This document shows positions 35,999 through 44,697 of a stretch of DNA of 64,000 bases, piece after piece (position 1 is the first letter of the stretch; every line of letters begins with the position of its first letter). Source of the DNA: Aestuariibaculum sp. M13 (GTDB lineage Bacteria > Bacteroidota > Bacteroidia > Flavobacteriales > Flavobacteriaceae); assembly GCF_024723255.1 (NCBI RefSeq), contig NZ_JANIAC010000005.1, forward strand, positions 307,175-371,174, read 5' to 3'. The position numbers were made by a program, and so were the translations under genes. The notes beneath the pieces were generated by a model. It was given only the letters and a program-made list of their open reading frames with translations. It did not search any database and was not told the origin of the DNA.

Positions 35999-36893
35999 AT
36001 TTTCTGGGATGATACATTTCTACCACTTTAGTTAAATGGCTTTTATCTAAATGCACATAGATTTCGGTGGTTGTAATGCTTTCGTGACCTAGCATGAGTT
36101 GAATGGAACGTAAGTCGGCGTTATTTTGTAAAAGATGTGTTGCAAACGAATGTCTGAAGGTATGTGGCGAAATACTTTTCTTTAATCCAATTTTATCAGC
36201 TAATTGCTTTATGATGGTAAAAATCATGGCGCGTGTTAATTGTTTGCCACGACGATTTAAAAACAAGGTGTCTTCATGTCCGGGTTGGATAGGTAAATGA
36301 TTTCTAATTTCACTACGGTAAATATTGATGTATTTTTGAGTGACTTCAACAATTGGAACAAAACGCTGTTTATCACCTTTCCCTGTTACTTTAATAAAAC
36401 CTTCATCAAAAAATAAGTCAGAAAGTTTTAAATTGATGAGTTCGCTAACTCGTAAACCACAGCCGTAAAGGGTTTCTAAAATGGCCCGGTTACGTTCGCC
36501 TTCAGGTTTACTTAAATCTATAGCGCCAATAAGTTTGTCTATTTCTTCTTCAGATAAGGTATCAGGAAGTTTTCGTCCTATTTTTGGAGACTCAATAAGA
36601 TCTAACGGATTGGTTTCACGGTAATCTTCAAAAACTAGATAATTAAAAAAACTACGTAAACCGGAAATGATTCGAGACTGTGATCTGGCATTGACTAGCT
36701 TTGCCGTTTCATAAATAAACTGCTGAATACTTTCCGTTTTTATATCTATAGGAGAAATAGCATCATTATGAGCTTCTAAATACTTTATAAGTTTTCTAAT
36801 GTCAAGAGAATAATTATCGATAGAGTTTTGAGATAGCCCTCGTTCTATTTTTAAATATAACTGATAATCTTTTAAAGCGTTTTCCCATTTCAT
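35997..36893 (-). CDS. xerD: site-specific tyrosine recombinase XerD
   Basis: A 298-residue tyrosine recombinase of normal XerC/D length. The N-terminal SAM-like domain (about residues 1-90) begins LKDYQLYLKIERGLSQNSI. The catalytic residues are intact: R in LYGCGLRVSELINL (about 149), K in KVTGKGDKQRFVPI, H-x-x-R in SPHTFRHSFATHLLQ, and the nucleophile tyrosine in ESITTTEIYVHLDKS. It resolves chromosome dimers at dif. In flavobacteria xerD commonly faces aroQ; here extra genes sit between them. Confidence 0.93.
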   Translation of the reverse strand: MKWENALKDYQLYLKIERGLSQNSIDNYSLDIRKLIKYLEAHNDAISPIDIKTESIQQFIYETAKLVNARSQSRIISGLRSFFNYLVFEDYRETNPLDLIESPKIGRKLPDTLSEEEIDKLIGAIDLSKPEGERNRAILETLYGCGLRVSELINLKLSDLFFDEGFIKVTGKGDKQRFVPIVEVTQKYINIYRSEIRNHLPIQPGHEDTLFLNRRGKQLTRAMIFTIIKQLADKIGLKKSISPHTFRHSFATHLLQNNADLRSIQLMLGHESITTTEIYVHLDKSHLTKVVEMYHPRK

Positions 36894-36958
36894 GAAGGTA
36901 AAAGTAAGGTATTTCTATTTTAAACAAATTGAAGCATGTAAAAATTGTTTTTAATAAA

Positions 36959-36994
36959 ATAAAAAAGCCGGAAGAATACTTCCGACTTTTTTAT
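36959..36994 (-). terminator. terminator after the TM2-domain gene
   Basis: AAAAAAGCCGGAAG and CTTCCGACTTTTTT form a 14-base stem with one mismatch and loop AATA. It lies downstream of the TM2-domain gene on the minus strand. Confidence 0.75.
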
Positions 36995-37075
36995 CTATTC
37001 AGAAAGATTAGAATCTCTACTAAATGGTTATTGATTTAATTTTGGTTGATTGTTGGTAATAATTATGAAATTATA

Positions 37076-37396
37076 TTAGAATCTACCAGTAATCATGTTA
37101 ATTAAATCGATAATCCACCAAACACCTAATCCCATCGCTGTAACAATGAATACAATGTTCCAAAGGATTGGTTTTCCGTAGTACCATCTGTGTCCTGCAG
37201 CCCATCCTAAGAAGAACCATAATAAAATACCAATCACTAAATTATCACCTACAGCAGAAGCTATTGGTGTTAAAACTTCAGTGGTTGTCGAACTGCCAGC
37301 TAATTCTGTAACTGTTCTTTTTACAGGAAAAGATGCGTAACTAGTAGCGTATGAAACTAAAGTCACTAATAATGTAAGTAAAAATTTAATTTTCAT
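37076..37396 (-). CDS. TM2-domain-like membrane protein
   Basis: A 106-residue protein with a signal peptide-like first segment (about residues 1-21, ending SYA) and two C-terminal membrane helices separated by a short loop: LVIGILLWFFLGWAAGHRWYYG and IVFIVTAMGLGVWWIIDLI. The G-x-x-G-x-H-R-x-Y-x-G turn and the W-x-I-D-L end are TM2-domain signs. The function is unknown. Its first codons and upstream DNA are repeated 340 bases further upstream in a decayed copy. Confidence 0.82.
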   Translation of the reverse strand: MKIKFLLTLLVTLVSYATSYASFPVKRTVTELAGSSTTTEVLTPIASAVGDNLVIGILLWFFLGWAAGHRWYYGKPILWNIVFIVTAMGLGVWWIIDLINMITGRF

Positions 37397-37422
37397 AATT
37401 AATCATTTTTATGTTTGTTGAT
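37368..37422 (-). repeat. imperfect direct repeat, copy 1 (intact gene start)
   Basis: About 55 bases covering the first codons of the TM2-domain gene and its upstream DNA match 37708-37761 with only about nine differences. It contains the ATG at 37394-37396. Confidence 0.75.
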
Positions 37423-37461
37423 ACAATTTAAAAAAAAATCCTGTATCTATCTAATAAACAC

Positions 37462-37602
37462 TTAGTTATTTTCTTTCATAATATATTCTTCTTTTCTTAC
37501 TTGCTTATTAATTGCAGGAAGGGTTGCGTTTATAAAGGTTTTTTTATATTTCTTAATATTGATTTTTTTTGAAAATGCATTTAATAAAGAAACAATACCC
37601 AT
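37462..37602 (-). CDS. possible 46-residue basic peptide
   Basis: An open frame of 46 codons with ATG at 37600-37602 and TAA at 37462-37464. The predicted peptide is lysine- and asparagine-rich (MGIVSLLNAFSKKINIKKYK, then KTFINATLPAINKQVRKEEY). A purine-rich AAAAGAAATAA precedes the ATG. It lies between the two copies of the duplicated gene start and would be read from the decayed second copy. No family is recognised. In such AT-rich DNA a frame of this size may arise by chance. Confidence 0.3.
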   Translation of the reverse strand: MGIVSLLNAFSKKINIKKYKKTFINATLPAINKQVRKEEYIMKENN

Positions 37603-37707
37603 TTATTTCTTTTAAGAGTTAGCTGTCTTGTAGACCGATAATAACAACAAAAAAAATACTTTATTAACGAAGAAACGTAGGGGCTTGATTTCGAAAGTAA
37701 AAACAAG

Positions 37708-37761
37708 AATAATGTCAGTAAAAATTTAGTTTTAAAAATTAATTATTTTATGTTTGTTAAT
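37708..37761 (-). pseudogene. decayed duplicate of the TM2-domain gene start (repeat copy 2)
   Basis: This copy matches 37368-37422. On the minus strand the codons after the start position still read K-T-K-F-L-L-T-L, close to the K-I-K-F-L-L-T-L of the intact gene, but the ATG has become TTT. The frame goes on without a stop for about 50 codons with no similarity to the TM2 domain. It looks like the relic of a duplicated signal-peptide gene. The gap from 37397 to 37783 holds only this relic and the possible peptide; I see nothing else in it. Confidence 0.6.
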
Positions 37762-37783
37762 GTAACCTGTCAAAAAAATTAAT

Positions 37784-38662
37784 ATGTTAAGAAACCGCCT
37801 TTTATTTTTTATGGTATTAGTTTATCCAATATTTATTAGTGCTCAGGAAGCCTATGAATATATCGGATTTGTTAGAATTAATGATACGGTTAATATTGCT
37901 TATAAAGTTTCTTTAACCGAGCAAAAAGGAGAGGTGAAGGGTTATTCGTTAACAGGTATGGGCGGAGAGCATGAAACCCGATCAACTATTCGTGGCGAAT
38001 ATTATGAGGATAAAAAGCAATTAAATTTTAGAGAAACGGGAATTGTTTATACCAAGTCTCCTGTAAATCAGAATGATTTTTGTTTTATAAATACAACAAT
38101 AGAAAATTTTTCTTTTAAAAAGGACAATAAGATTAAAGCTGATTTTATTGGTTTGTTTCCAGACAATACGAAATGTATTGATGGAGAAATTATGTTGAGC
38201 CCTTTAGAAAAAATGGAAGCCAAGTTTGATAAAGTGATGACTAAAATAAATAAGTCGAAGCGTGTGTCAGATAGTATTAAGGAGAAATTGAGCTCTATGA
38301 AAATGATGGATTCCCTTAATATGAATATACTTCGTAAAGATCAAACTTTAAGTGTGTTTTCAAAATCCAAGAATGTCTCTTTAATTATTTACGATGGTGG
38401 AAAAGAGGATGGCGACAAAATAACCATTTCAGTAAACGGTAAAACCTTGATTTCAAATTTTGAAGCAACTAATAAGTCAAAACAAATTAATCTTGATTTA
38501 GCCGAAGGAAAAACGTCTATTGTAATTAATGCTGTTAACGAAGGAAGCATAGCTCCTAATACTGTTATTGTGGAGTTGAAAGATGGAGACAATACCATAA
38601 AAGCCATGTCTAATTTAAAGAAAGGTGAGAAGACACAAATAGATTTTTTAAAAATTAAATAA
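37784..38662 (+). CDS. exported protein, unknown
   Basis: A 292-residue protein with a signal peptide (about residues 1-20, ending ISAQ). The first half is beta-rich (YIGFVRINDTVNIAYKVSL, TGMGGEHETRSTIRGEYY). A helical stretch at about 145-195 (MEAKFDKVMTKINKSKRVSD) is followed by a beta-domain with SLIIYDGGKEDGDKITISVN that resembles a carbohydrate-binding or immunoglobulin-like fold. I do not recognise a family. It lies 17 bases before aroQ on the same strand and may be co-transcribed. Confidence 0.7.
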   Translation: MLRNRLLFFMVLVYPIFISAQEAYEYIGFVRINDTVNIAYKVSLTEQKGEVKGYSLTGMGGEHETRSTIRGEYYEDKKQLNFRETGIVYTKSPVNQNDFCFINTTIENFSFKKDNKIKADFIGLFPDNTKCIDGEIMLSPLEKMEAKFDKVMTKINKSKRVSDSIKEKLSSMKMMDSLNMNILRKDQTLSVFSKSKNVSLIIYDGGKEDGDKITISVNGKTLISNFEATNKSKQINLDLAEGKTSIVINAVNEGSIAPNTVIVELKDGDNTIKAMSNLKKGEKTQIDFLKIK

Positions 38663-38679
38663 GTACGACATAAACTTAA

Positions 38680-39096
38680 ATGAAAAAGCTAATTATTATT
38701 AATGGTCCGAATTTAAACCTATTAGGAAAACGCGAACCAGCCATTTACGGCAGTTTAAGGTTTACCGAGTTTTTCGATACCATTAAAGAGAAATATGAAG
38801 GTGTAACATTAGAGTATTACCAATCTAATGTTGAAGGCGAAATTATAAATAAACTGCACGAAGTAGGTTTTAGTTACGATGGTGTCATTTTAAACGCCGG
38901 AGCATATACACATACATCAATAGGTATAGGGGATGCTATAAAAGGCATTGAAACACCAGTTGTAGAAGTGCATATTTCTAATACATTTGGTCGAGAGGAA
39001 TTCAGACATCAATCGTATATTTCTCCTAATGCCAAAGGAGTTATTTTAGGTTTTGGTTTGCAAAGTTATGAGTTAGCTATTCAAAGTTATATTTAG
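38680..39096 (+). CDS. aroQ: type II 3-dehydroquinate dehydratase
   Basis: A 138-residue enzyme of the shikimate pathway that removes water from 3-dehydroquinate. Family motifs are complete: INGPNLNLLGKREPAIYG (about residues 7-24, with the active-site tyrosine), SNVEGEIINKLHEVG, LNAGAYTHTSIGIGDAI (about 71-87), EVHISN with the catalytic histidine, and FREEFRHQSYIS-like GREEFRHQSYIS. It assembles as a dodecamer. Its usual flavobacterial neighbour xerD lies 1.8 kb away on the other strand. Confidence 0.94.
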   Translation: MKKLIIINGPNLNLLGKREPAIYGSLRFTEFFDTIKEKYEGVTLEYYQSNVEGEIINKLHEVGFSYDGVILNAGAYTHTSIGIGDAIKGIETPVVEVHISNTFGREEFRHQSYISPNAKGVILGFGLQSYELAIQSYI

Positions 39097-39198
39097 TTCT
39101 GTTTAACTTTAAATTGTAGTTTATTTATGATTGTATTGTGAGTTTTTTAACATGATTTACTCTTAGGTTTGTGTTATTAATCATAAAACAAATCAATC

Positions 39199-39702
39199 AT
39201 GAAAAGAAACTTACTGCTATTATTCCTATTTTTAGGATTAATTAAATTACAAGCTCAAGAATTAAAAGTCGCAACAAGTTTAGGATCGAATGGTGGAGTA
39301 AATAATTTTGCTCTCGCTCTTGACGCAACTTATTTAGTGAATATAAATAAGAATTTAGATTTTGGTTTTACAACTGGAATGTCTTATTGGTTCAAAAGTG
39401 ATGAATATGACTTGTCTGGTTTAAAGGTTTCAAGAAGAGGTGATATTAAAATGCTTCCAATAGCGTTAAGCAGCCGGTTTAATTTTACTGAAAAGTTAAC
39501 CTTGGGTTTAGATTTTGGATATGCATTCGCAATAGATTCTCATCCTTATTCCAGTGGTTTTTATTTTGCTCCTAAAGTTCAATATGAACTTTTTAAAAAT
39601 ACTGATATAGTGTTAGCCTATAGGCTGTTCAATATGGATTCTTCAGTTGATGTCGGACCCAATATTGATATGATGTCGTTAGGTGTTGAATTTAAGTTAT
39701 GA
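39199..39702 (+). CDS. outer-membrane beta-barrel protein, unknown
   Basis: A 167-residue exported protein with a signal peptide (about residues 1-20, ending LQAQ) and eight or so amphipathic strands (LDATYLVNINKNLDFGFTTG, KLTLGLDFGYAFAID), ending in phenylalanine-rich MMSLGVEFKL as outer-membrane barrels do. It is of the outer-membrane beta-barrel family of Bacteroidota with unknown role. A -7 box (TAGGTTTG, 39164-39171) lies upstream. It overlaps the next, broken gene by four bases (ATGA). Confidence 0.75.
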   Translation: MKRNLLLLFLFLGLIKLQAQELKVATSLGSNGGVNNFALALDATYLVNINKNLDFGFTTGMSYWFKSDEYDLSGLKVSRRGDIKMLPIALSSRFNFTEKLTLGLDFGYAFAIDSHPYSSGFYFAPKVQYELFKNTDIVLAYRLFNMDSSVDVGPNIDMMSLGVEFKL

Positions 39703-40166
39703 GTAAAAAACTAACACTTCATTTATTTGCTTTTATTGGAGTTTTACAATTAAATGGGCAGAATTTACAAAGTAAAACCTCTATTGAAGATAGTAGTTCT
39801 ACATTTGAATTAACCAATGATTTTAATATTTTCAGAATTAACAGTAATCTGAATATTCTTCATAAGGCACAAACAGTTGATTTTGGGATCTATTCAAAAT
39901 TTGAACTGCCAGTTTTGTTAAGGATAAAATTAAGCGAAAAGTGGAAGTTGTTTAGTGGTGCGAATTTAATGTTGTTTAAGGACTGAATGACTGGTATTGA
40001 TTCGCCTTCATTAAATGCAAACTTTGGTATTGAATATGAGCCTACAAATAATTTGATATTAAATGTTCAATTTAATTATAGACTTTCAAATGATAATCTC
40101 ATAAAAACAGATTTCACTTCTGGTTCAAGAGAATCATTTACCGTTGGGTCTAAATTAAAATTTTAA
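39699..40166 (+). pseudogene. small outer-membrane barrel gene broken by an in-frame TGA
   Basis: The first part (39699-39986, 95 residues) has a signal peptide ending LNGQ and barrel-like strands, then stops at TGA 39984-39986. The same frame continues directly with ATG 39987 for 59 codons to TAA at 40166; these residues are again barrel strands (LNANFGIEYEPTNNLILNVQ) and end in GSKLKF, a proper outer-membrane C-terminus. Together they make a protein of about 155 residues, much like the gene before it, which it overlaps by four bases. A nonsense mutation or a sequencing error is likely. Confidence 0.7.
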
Positions 40167-40173
40167 AGAAATA

Positions 40174-40208
40174 AAAAAAGGTTCCAGTAAAACACTGGAA
40201 CCTTTTTT
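40174..40208 (+). terminator. hairpin terminator
   Basis: AAAAAAGGTTCCAGT pairs perfectly with ACTGGAACCTTTTTT around AAAAC. It lies after the broken barrel gene and before the convergent lpdA, so it may serve both. Confidence 0.9.
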
Positions 40209-40251
40209 GTATCTAAAAACCTAATTTTCTGACTTATCTAAAAAGTCTGTA

Positions 40252-41628
40252 TTAGATATGAATTACTTCGTCGTATGCCGCAGCAACAGCTTCCATAACC
40301 GCTTCACTCATAGTTGGGTGAGGGTGAACTGCTTTTAATACTTCATGACCTGTAGTTTCTAATTTTCTGGCAACAACAGCTTCAGCAATCATATCGGTAA
40401 CACCAGCACCAATCATATGGCAACCTAACCATTCACCGTATTTTGCATCAAAAATAACTTTTACAAATCCGTCTTTGTTTCCGCCAGCACTTGCTTTTCC
40501 TGAAGCTGAGAATGGGAACTTACCGATTTTAACCTCGTATCCTTTTTCTTTTGCTTGTTTTTCAGTTAAACCAACGCTTGCAATTTCAGGAGTAGCGTAA
40601 GTACAACCAGGAATATTTCCGTAGTCTAAAGCTTCAACGTGTTGTCCAGCAATTTTTTCAACACATAAAATACCTTCAGCCGAAGCTACGTGTGCTAAAG
40701 CCTGACCAGGAGTAACGTCTCCGATTGCGTAATAACCTGGAATGTTAGTTTGGTAGAAACTGTTTACTAATATTTTATCGCGGTCTACAACAATACCAAC
40801 ATCTTCTAAACCGATGTTTTCAATGTTTGTTTTGATTCCTACAGCACTTAAAATAATGTCTGCTTCTAAAACTTCTTCTCCTTTTGCTGTTTTTACAGTA
40901 GCTTTAACACCATCACCAGAAGTATCAACTTTAGTTACTTCAGCAGATGTCATAATATTAATTCCGCTTTTCTTGAATGAACGCTCTAATTGTTTAGATA
41001 CATCTTCGTCTTCAACAGGAACAATGTTTGGTAAGTACTCAACAATAGTTACTTCAGTTCCCATAGAATTGTAGAAGTATGCAAACTCCACACCAATAGC
41101 TCCCGAACCAACAACAATCATTTTCTTTGGTTGTTCAGGTAAAGTCATTGCTTCTCTGTATCCAATTACTTTCTTACCGTCTTGTGGTAAACTTGGTAAT
41201 TCGCGAGAACGTGCTCCGGTTGCAATAATAATATGGTCTGCACTATATTCAGTTCCGTCTACGTCAACCTTTTTACCAGGTTTAAGAGTTCCGTAACCGT
41301 TAATAACATCAATTTTATTCTTTTTCATTAAGAACTGAACACCTTTGCTCATGCCTTCCGCAACACCACGGCTACGTTTTACAACGGCATCAAAATCGTG
41401 TTCTGCTTCCTTAACTTTTAGTCCGTAATCTTCAGCATGCTTAAGATACTCAAATACTTGGGCAGATTTTAGTAACGCTTTGGTTGGAATACATCCCCAA
41501 TTTAAACATACACCACCAAGGTTTTCTTTTTCAACAATGGCAGTTTTAAAACCTAACTGCGATGCTCTAATAGCCGTTACATAACCACCAGGACCACTTC
41601 CAAGAACAATAATATCGTATTTACTCAT
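40252..41628 (-). CDS. lpdA: dihydrolipoyl dehydrogenase
   Basis: A 458-residue flavoprotein, the E3 component of 2-oxoacid dehydrogenases and the glycine cleavage system. FAD-binding GSGPGGYVTAIRA (about residues 10-22), the redox disulphide GGVCLNWGCIPTK with C41 and C46, the NAD-binding VVGSGAIGVEFAYF, the second FAD site GDVTPGQALAHVA and the C-terminal catalytic AVHPHPTMSEAV are all intact. It regenerates oxidised lipoamide with NAD+. No E1 or E2 gene is nearby, so it is a shared stand-alone copy. Confidence 0.95.
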   Translation of the reverse strand: MSKYDIIVLGSGPGGYVTAIRASQLGFKTAIVEKENLGGVCLNWGCIPTKALLKSAQVFEYLKHAEDYGLKVKEAEHDFDAVVKRSRGVAEGMSKGVQFLMKKNKIDVINGYGTLKPGKKVDVDGTEYSADHIIIATGARSRELPSLPQDGKKVIGYREAMTLPEQPKKMIVVGSGAIGVEFAYFYNSMGTEVTIVEYLPNIVPVEDEDVSKQLERSFKKSGINIMTSAEVTKVDTSGDGVKATVKTAKGEEVLEADIILSAVGIKTNIENIGLEDVGIVVDRDKILVNSFYQTNIPGYYAIGDVTPGQALAHVASAEGILCVEKIAGQHVEALDYGNIPGCTYATPEIASVGLTEKQAKEKGYEVKIGKFPFSASGKASAGGNKDGFVKVIFDAKYGEWLGCHMIGAGVTDMIAEAVVARKLETTGHEVLKAVHPHPTMSEAVMEAVAAAYDEVIHI

Positions 41629-41745
41629 GAGATTTTTTTAATCGTTATTTTTCCGGCTACGAATTTACGAAACCTTATTCATATAAAGAATTTAGAACCC
41701 ATTAAATTTGTATCTTTTATTACCTTTGTTAGTAAGATTTACTAT

Positions 41746-43035
41746 ATGAACATACCCAGAACAAGTTTTCCCCGAGTTGTAATTATAGGTGGTGGTTTTG
41801 CAGGCGTATCGTTGGCAAAAAAGTTATCAAAGCAGGAAGTACAGGTGGTTTTGTTAGATAAGCATAATTACCACACGTTTCAACCATTACTATATCAGGT
41901 GTCTACCGGCGGACTGGAACCAGATTCTATAGCTTATCCTATTCGTAAAATTCTAAAAGACTTCCCTAATTTTCATTTTAGACTGGCAAATGTTGAAGAA
42001 ATAAATACAGAAGCTAAAAAAGTAATCACCGATATCGGAACTTTAAAATTCGATTATTTGGTGGTCGCTTCAGGTTCTAAAACCAATTATTTCGGAAATA
42101 CTGAAATAGAAAAGAACAGTATGGCGATGAAAACCATACCACAATCTTTAAATTTAAGGAGTTTAATTCTTGAAAATTTTGAAGATGCTTTATTGACTTC
42201 AGATTTAAATGAACGTAATGCCCTTATGAATTTCGTAATTGTTGGCGGCGGACCAACAGGAGTAGAGTTGGCGGGTGCATTGGCGGAAATTAAGAAAGGG
42301 ATTCTTCCTAAAGATTATCCCGATTTAGATACACGTATGGCTCAAATTCACATCATTCAATCTGGCGATTGTGTGTTAAAGGGGATGAGTGATAAGGCAT
42401 CAGCTAAAGCGGAAGACTTTTTAGAAAAACTTGGTGTGCATATCTGGAAAAATGTACGTGTAACCAATTACGACGGGAAAACGGTAACAACAAATTCCGA
42501 TTTAACTTTTGAGACTGCGACCTTAATCTGGGCAGCAGGTGTGAAAGGAGCAACCATAAAAGGTTTGGATGCTTCTGAATTTATAACCAGAGGAAACCGA
42601 ATTTTGGTTAATGAGTTTAATCAGGTAAAAGGGTTCAATCATATTTTTGCAGTAGGAGATGTCGCTTTCATGGAAACTGTAGAACACCCTGAGGGATTCC
42701 CAATGATGGCGCAGCCGGCTATTCAGCAAGGAAAACAATTAGGCGAAAATCTGTTGCGCTTAATTGAAGGAAAGTCAATGAAACCTTTTGAGTATAAAGA
42801 CAAAGGAGCTATGGCAACTATTGGTAGAAATAAAGCAGTAGTCGATTTACCAAAGTTTAAATTTCAAGGTATTATTGCCTGGTATGTTTGGATGTTTGTG
42901 CATTTGTTTTTTCTTATAGGATTTAGAAACCGAATGGTTGTTTTTATTAACTGGGTTTATAATTATGTGCGTTTCGATAGAGAAGCCAGATTAATTATCA
43001 CACCATTTAAAAGGACTCTAAAGTCGAAATTCTAA
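41746..43035 (+). CDS. type II NADH dehydrogenase (NDH-2-like flavoprotein)
   Basis: A 429-residue FAD/NAD(P) oxidoreductase. It has an N-terminal FAD site VVIIGGGFAGVSLAKKL (about residues 11-27), HTFQPLLYQVSTGGLEP, the second dinucleotide site FVIVGGGPTGVELAGALAE (about 165-183), FAVGDVAFME, and a C-terminal amphipathic/hydrophobic segment (WYVWMFVHLFFLIGFRNRM) that holds NDH-2 enzymes at the membrane. It probably passes electrons from NADH to quinone without pumping protons. Two -7 boxes, TAAATTTG (41703-41710) and TACCTTTG (41721-41728), lie upstream. Confidence 0.9.
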   Translation: MNIPRTSFPRVVIIGGGFAGVSLAKKLSKQEVQVVLLDKHNYHTFQPLLYQVSTGGLEPDSIAYPIRKILKDFPNFHFRLANVEEINTEAKKVITDIGTLKFDYLVVASGSKTNYFGNTEIEKNSMAMKTIPQSLNLRSLILENFEDALLTSDLNERNALMNFVIVGGGPTGVELAGALAEIKKGILPKDYPDLDTRMAQIHIIQSGDCVLKGMSDKASAKAEDFLEKLGVHIWKNVRVTNYDGKTVTTNSDLTFETATLIWAAGVKGATIKGLDASEFITRGNRILVNEFNQVKGFNHIFAVGDVAFMETVEHPEGFPMMAQPAIQQGKQLGENLLRLIEGKSMKPFEYKDKGAMATIGRNKAVVDLPKFKFQGIIAWYVWMFVHLFFLIGFRNRMVVFINWVYNYVRFDREARLIITPFKRTLKSKF

Positions 43036-43149
43036 TTTCTGTTTTTTCTTATTTCATTGGTAGGAAATGAAATATAGTCATGTAATCTGTTTATTATCAG
43101 TTATTTTGAGTAAATTTAAAAAGATTAATTAACCAAAAATTTATTCAAA

Positions 43150-44076
43150 ATGAAAAAACTCGCTATTATCTGCATGATGGTACCCTCACTCATCATGTAC
43201 TCTCAGACAAAAAAAAACGGAACTATTTACATTGAACATCCTGCCATTAAAGTTGTAGAAGACATGACTAAGGCTTTTGTGGAAGGCGATACTGTTAAAG
43301 TTGCCAGTTATTTAGCAGACGATTTTAAGGCCTATAATGGTATGAATACAGACCCCGATAACGAAGGCGTCGATAAAAGCCGATATCTAAAACAAGTGGC
43401 CTTTTGGAAAAATAACACCTCTTATTTAAGTATTGAACGAGCTAAGGGAGCCTATCCTGATGCCTTGGAGTATAAAGAATCGGGGTTGTGGGTGCAAACC
43501 TGGGATTATTTAAAAGGTGTTCACGACAAAACGGGGGTGAAATTAAATATGCAACTCCACAGGTTATTTGTTATAAATGATGATAACAAAATTAAGATGG
43601 TGATTACCTATGACGATGGTACTGTGTTTGATGCTATTGGTCAGGCACGAGACGTAAGAACAAATGGTACAATTTATAATGAGCACGAATACATAAATAA
43701 AGTACGTCGTATGGTAAGTGCGCTTGAAAATGCCGATGTAGAAAAAGGCTTTAGTTACTTCACCGAAAATGCTAAATTTTCGAATTTAGATATGGCTGAT
43801 GGCGAAACTCATACTTTAGCCGAAGAGAAAGAAGGCTTTACAAAAATGCTGGAAGACTGGACTATTGATGCTATTGATGTGGTGGGTTATCCAGATTATT
43901 TAGAGTACGAAATTTGGGGAGGCAAAGTCGTGCAATCCTGGTGGAAAGTTAGAATGACGCGTAAAAAAGACGATAAGAAATTTGTGCTACCAATGATGTT
44001 GACTCATAATTTTAATGATGACGGCATGATTGTTAGAGAAATAGGATATTACACCATGAAAGCTTTAATGGATTAA
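43150..44076 (+). CDS. exported protein with two NTF2/SnoaL-like domains
   Basis: A 308-residue protein with a signal peptide (about residues 1-19). The mature part is an internal duplication: GTIYIEHPAIKVVEDMTKAF, FVEGDTVKVASYLADDFKAY in the first half correspond to GTIYNEHEYINKVRRMVSAL, NADVEKGFSYFTENAKF in the second. Each half is an NTF2-like cone fold. No catalytic residue can be assigned; ligand binding in the periplasm is a guess. It stands alone between the NDH-2 gene and a bidirectional terminator. Confidence 0.8.
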   Translation: MKKLAIICMMVPSLIMYSQTKKNGTIYIEHPAIKVVEDMTKAFVEGDTVKVASYLADDFKAYNGMNTDPDNEGVDKSRYLKQVAFWKNNTSYLSIERAKGAYPDALEYKESGLWVQTWDYLKGVHDKTGVKLNMQLHRLFVINDDNKIKMVITYDDGTVFDAIGQARDVRTNGTIYNEHEYINKVRRMVSALENADVEKGFSYFTENAKFSNLDMADGETHTLAEEKEGFTKMLEDWTIDAIDVVGYPDYLEYEIWGGKVVQSWWKVRMTRKKDDKKFVLPMMLTHNFNDDGMIVREIGYYTMKALMD

Positions 44077-44093
44077 AAAAGATTACGAGAATG

Positions 44094-44130
44094 AAACAGC
44101 CTTCAAAATTAAATTTTGAAGGCTGTTTTT
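44094..44130. terminator. bidirectional terminator
   Basis: A 16-pair perfect stem (44094-44109 with 44113-44128) with a three-base loop and flanking A/T runs. It lies between the convergent NTF2-like and DUF1572 genes. Confidence 0.88.
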
Positions 44131-44680
44131 ATAAATCATCGGTAAAATGCTTTCTTGATTTTTCCTGATTAAATTTTTTAGTATTATATGTTGAAGATTG
44201 GCCTTTCGGAATTGATAAAGATTCCCAGTCTTCACCTTTTAATAATTTTCCTAAAAATACAATTTGGCCAATATGGTAAGAGTAATGTGCTAATTGCCGA
44301 TTGATGGCCTCTAAAACCGTATGTCCTTCATTTCTAATGTAAATAATAGTTTCTAAATCTGGAGTTGTTAGTGGTGTAATCCCTTTAAATAAACAATGCC
44401 AGCCACTTTCCCAGGATGCAATCATGTCTTCTTTTGAGGTGTAAGAAGCAATGAATTCATCTTCTCGATTGCGCCACGATTTCTCGCCGTCTTCGGCTAA
44501 AAAATTAGTCCAGCGGCTTAACATATTGCCAACCATATGTTTGGCAATAATCGAAATACTATTGGAGTCCTCACTACTTTGCCAGGAAATTTCATCAAAA
44601 GTCAGCTGATTAAAGGTTTTGTCTCCCAAACTTTTGTAGTATTCAAACTGCTTAATAATACTGGTTAAATAACTTTCCAT
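44129..44680 (-). CDS. DinB-like DUF1572 family protein
   Basis: A 183-residue helical protein of the DinB superfamily, DUF1572 branch. Family features include SNSISIIAKHMVGNMLSRWTNFL (about residues 36-58), DGEKSWRNREDEF and the histidine pair AHYSYHIGQIVFLGKLL (about 140-156), which supply the likely metal ligands. It has no signal peptide. The activity is unknown. It lies 17 bases after the msrB gene on the same strand and may be co-transcribed. Confidence 0.87.
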   Translation of the reverse strand: MESYLTSIIKQFEYYKSLGDKTFNQLTFDEISWQSSEDSNSISIIAKHMVGNMLSRWTNFLAEDGEKSWRNREDEFIASYTSKEDMIASWESGWHCLFKGITPLTTPDLETIIYIRNEGHTVLEAINRQLAHYSYHIGQIVFLGKLLKGEDWESLSIPKGQSSTYNTKKFNQEKSRKHFTDDL

Positions 44681-44697
44681 AGGTTAAAATTAGGGTT

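Noticed and set aside
39984..39986. TGA as a selenocysteine or recoding site in the barrel gene
   Set aside because: No redox family, no downstream structure of the right kind and no selenium genes in view; a nonsense change is simpler.
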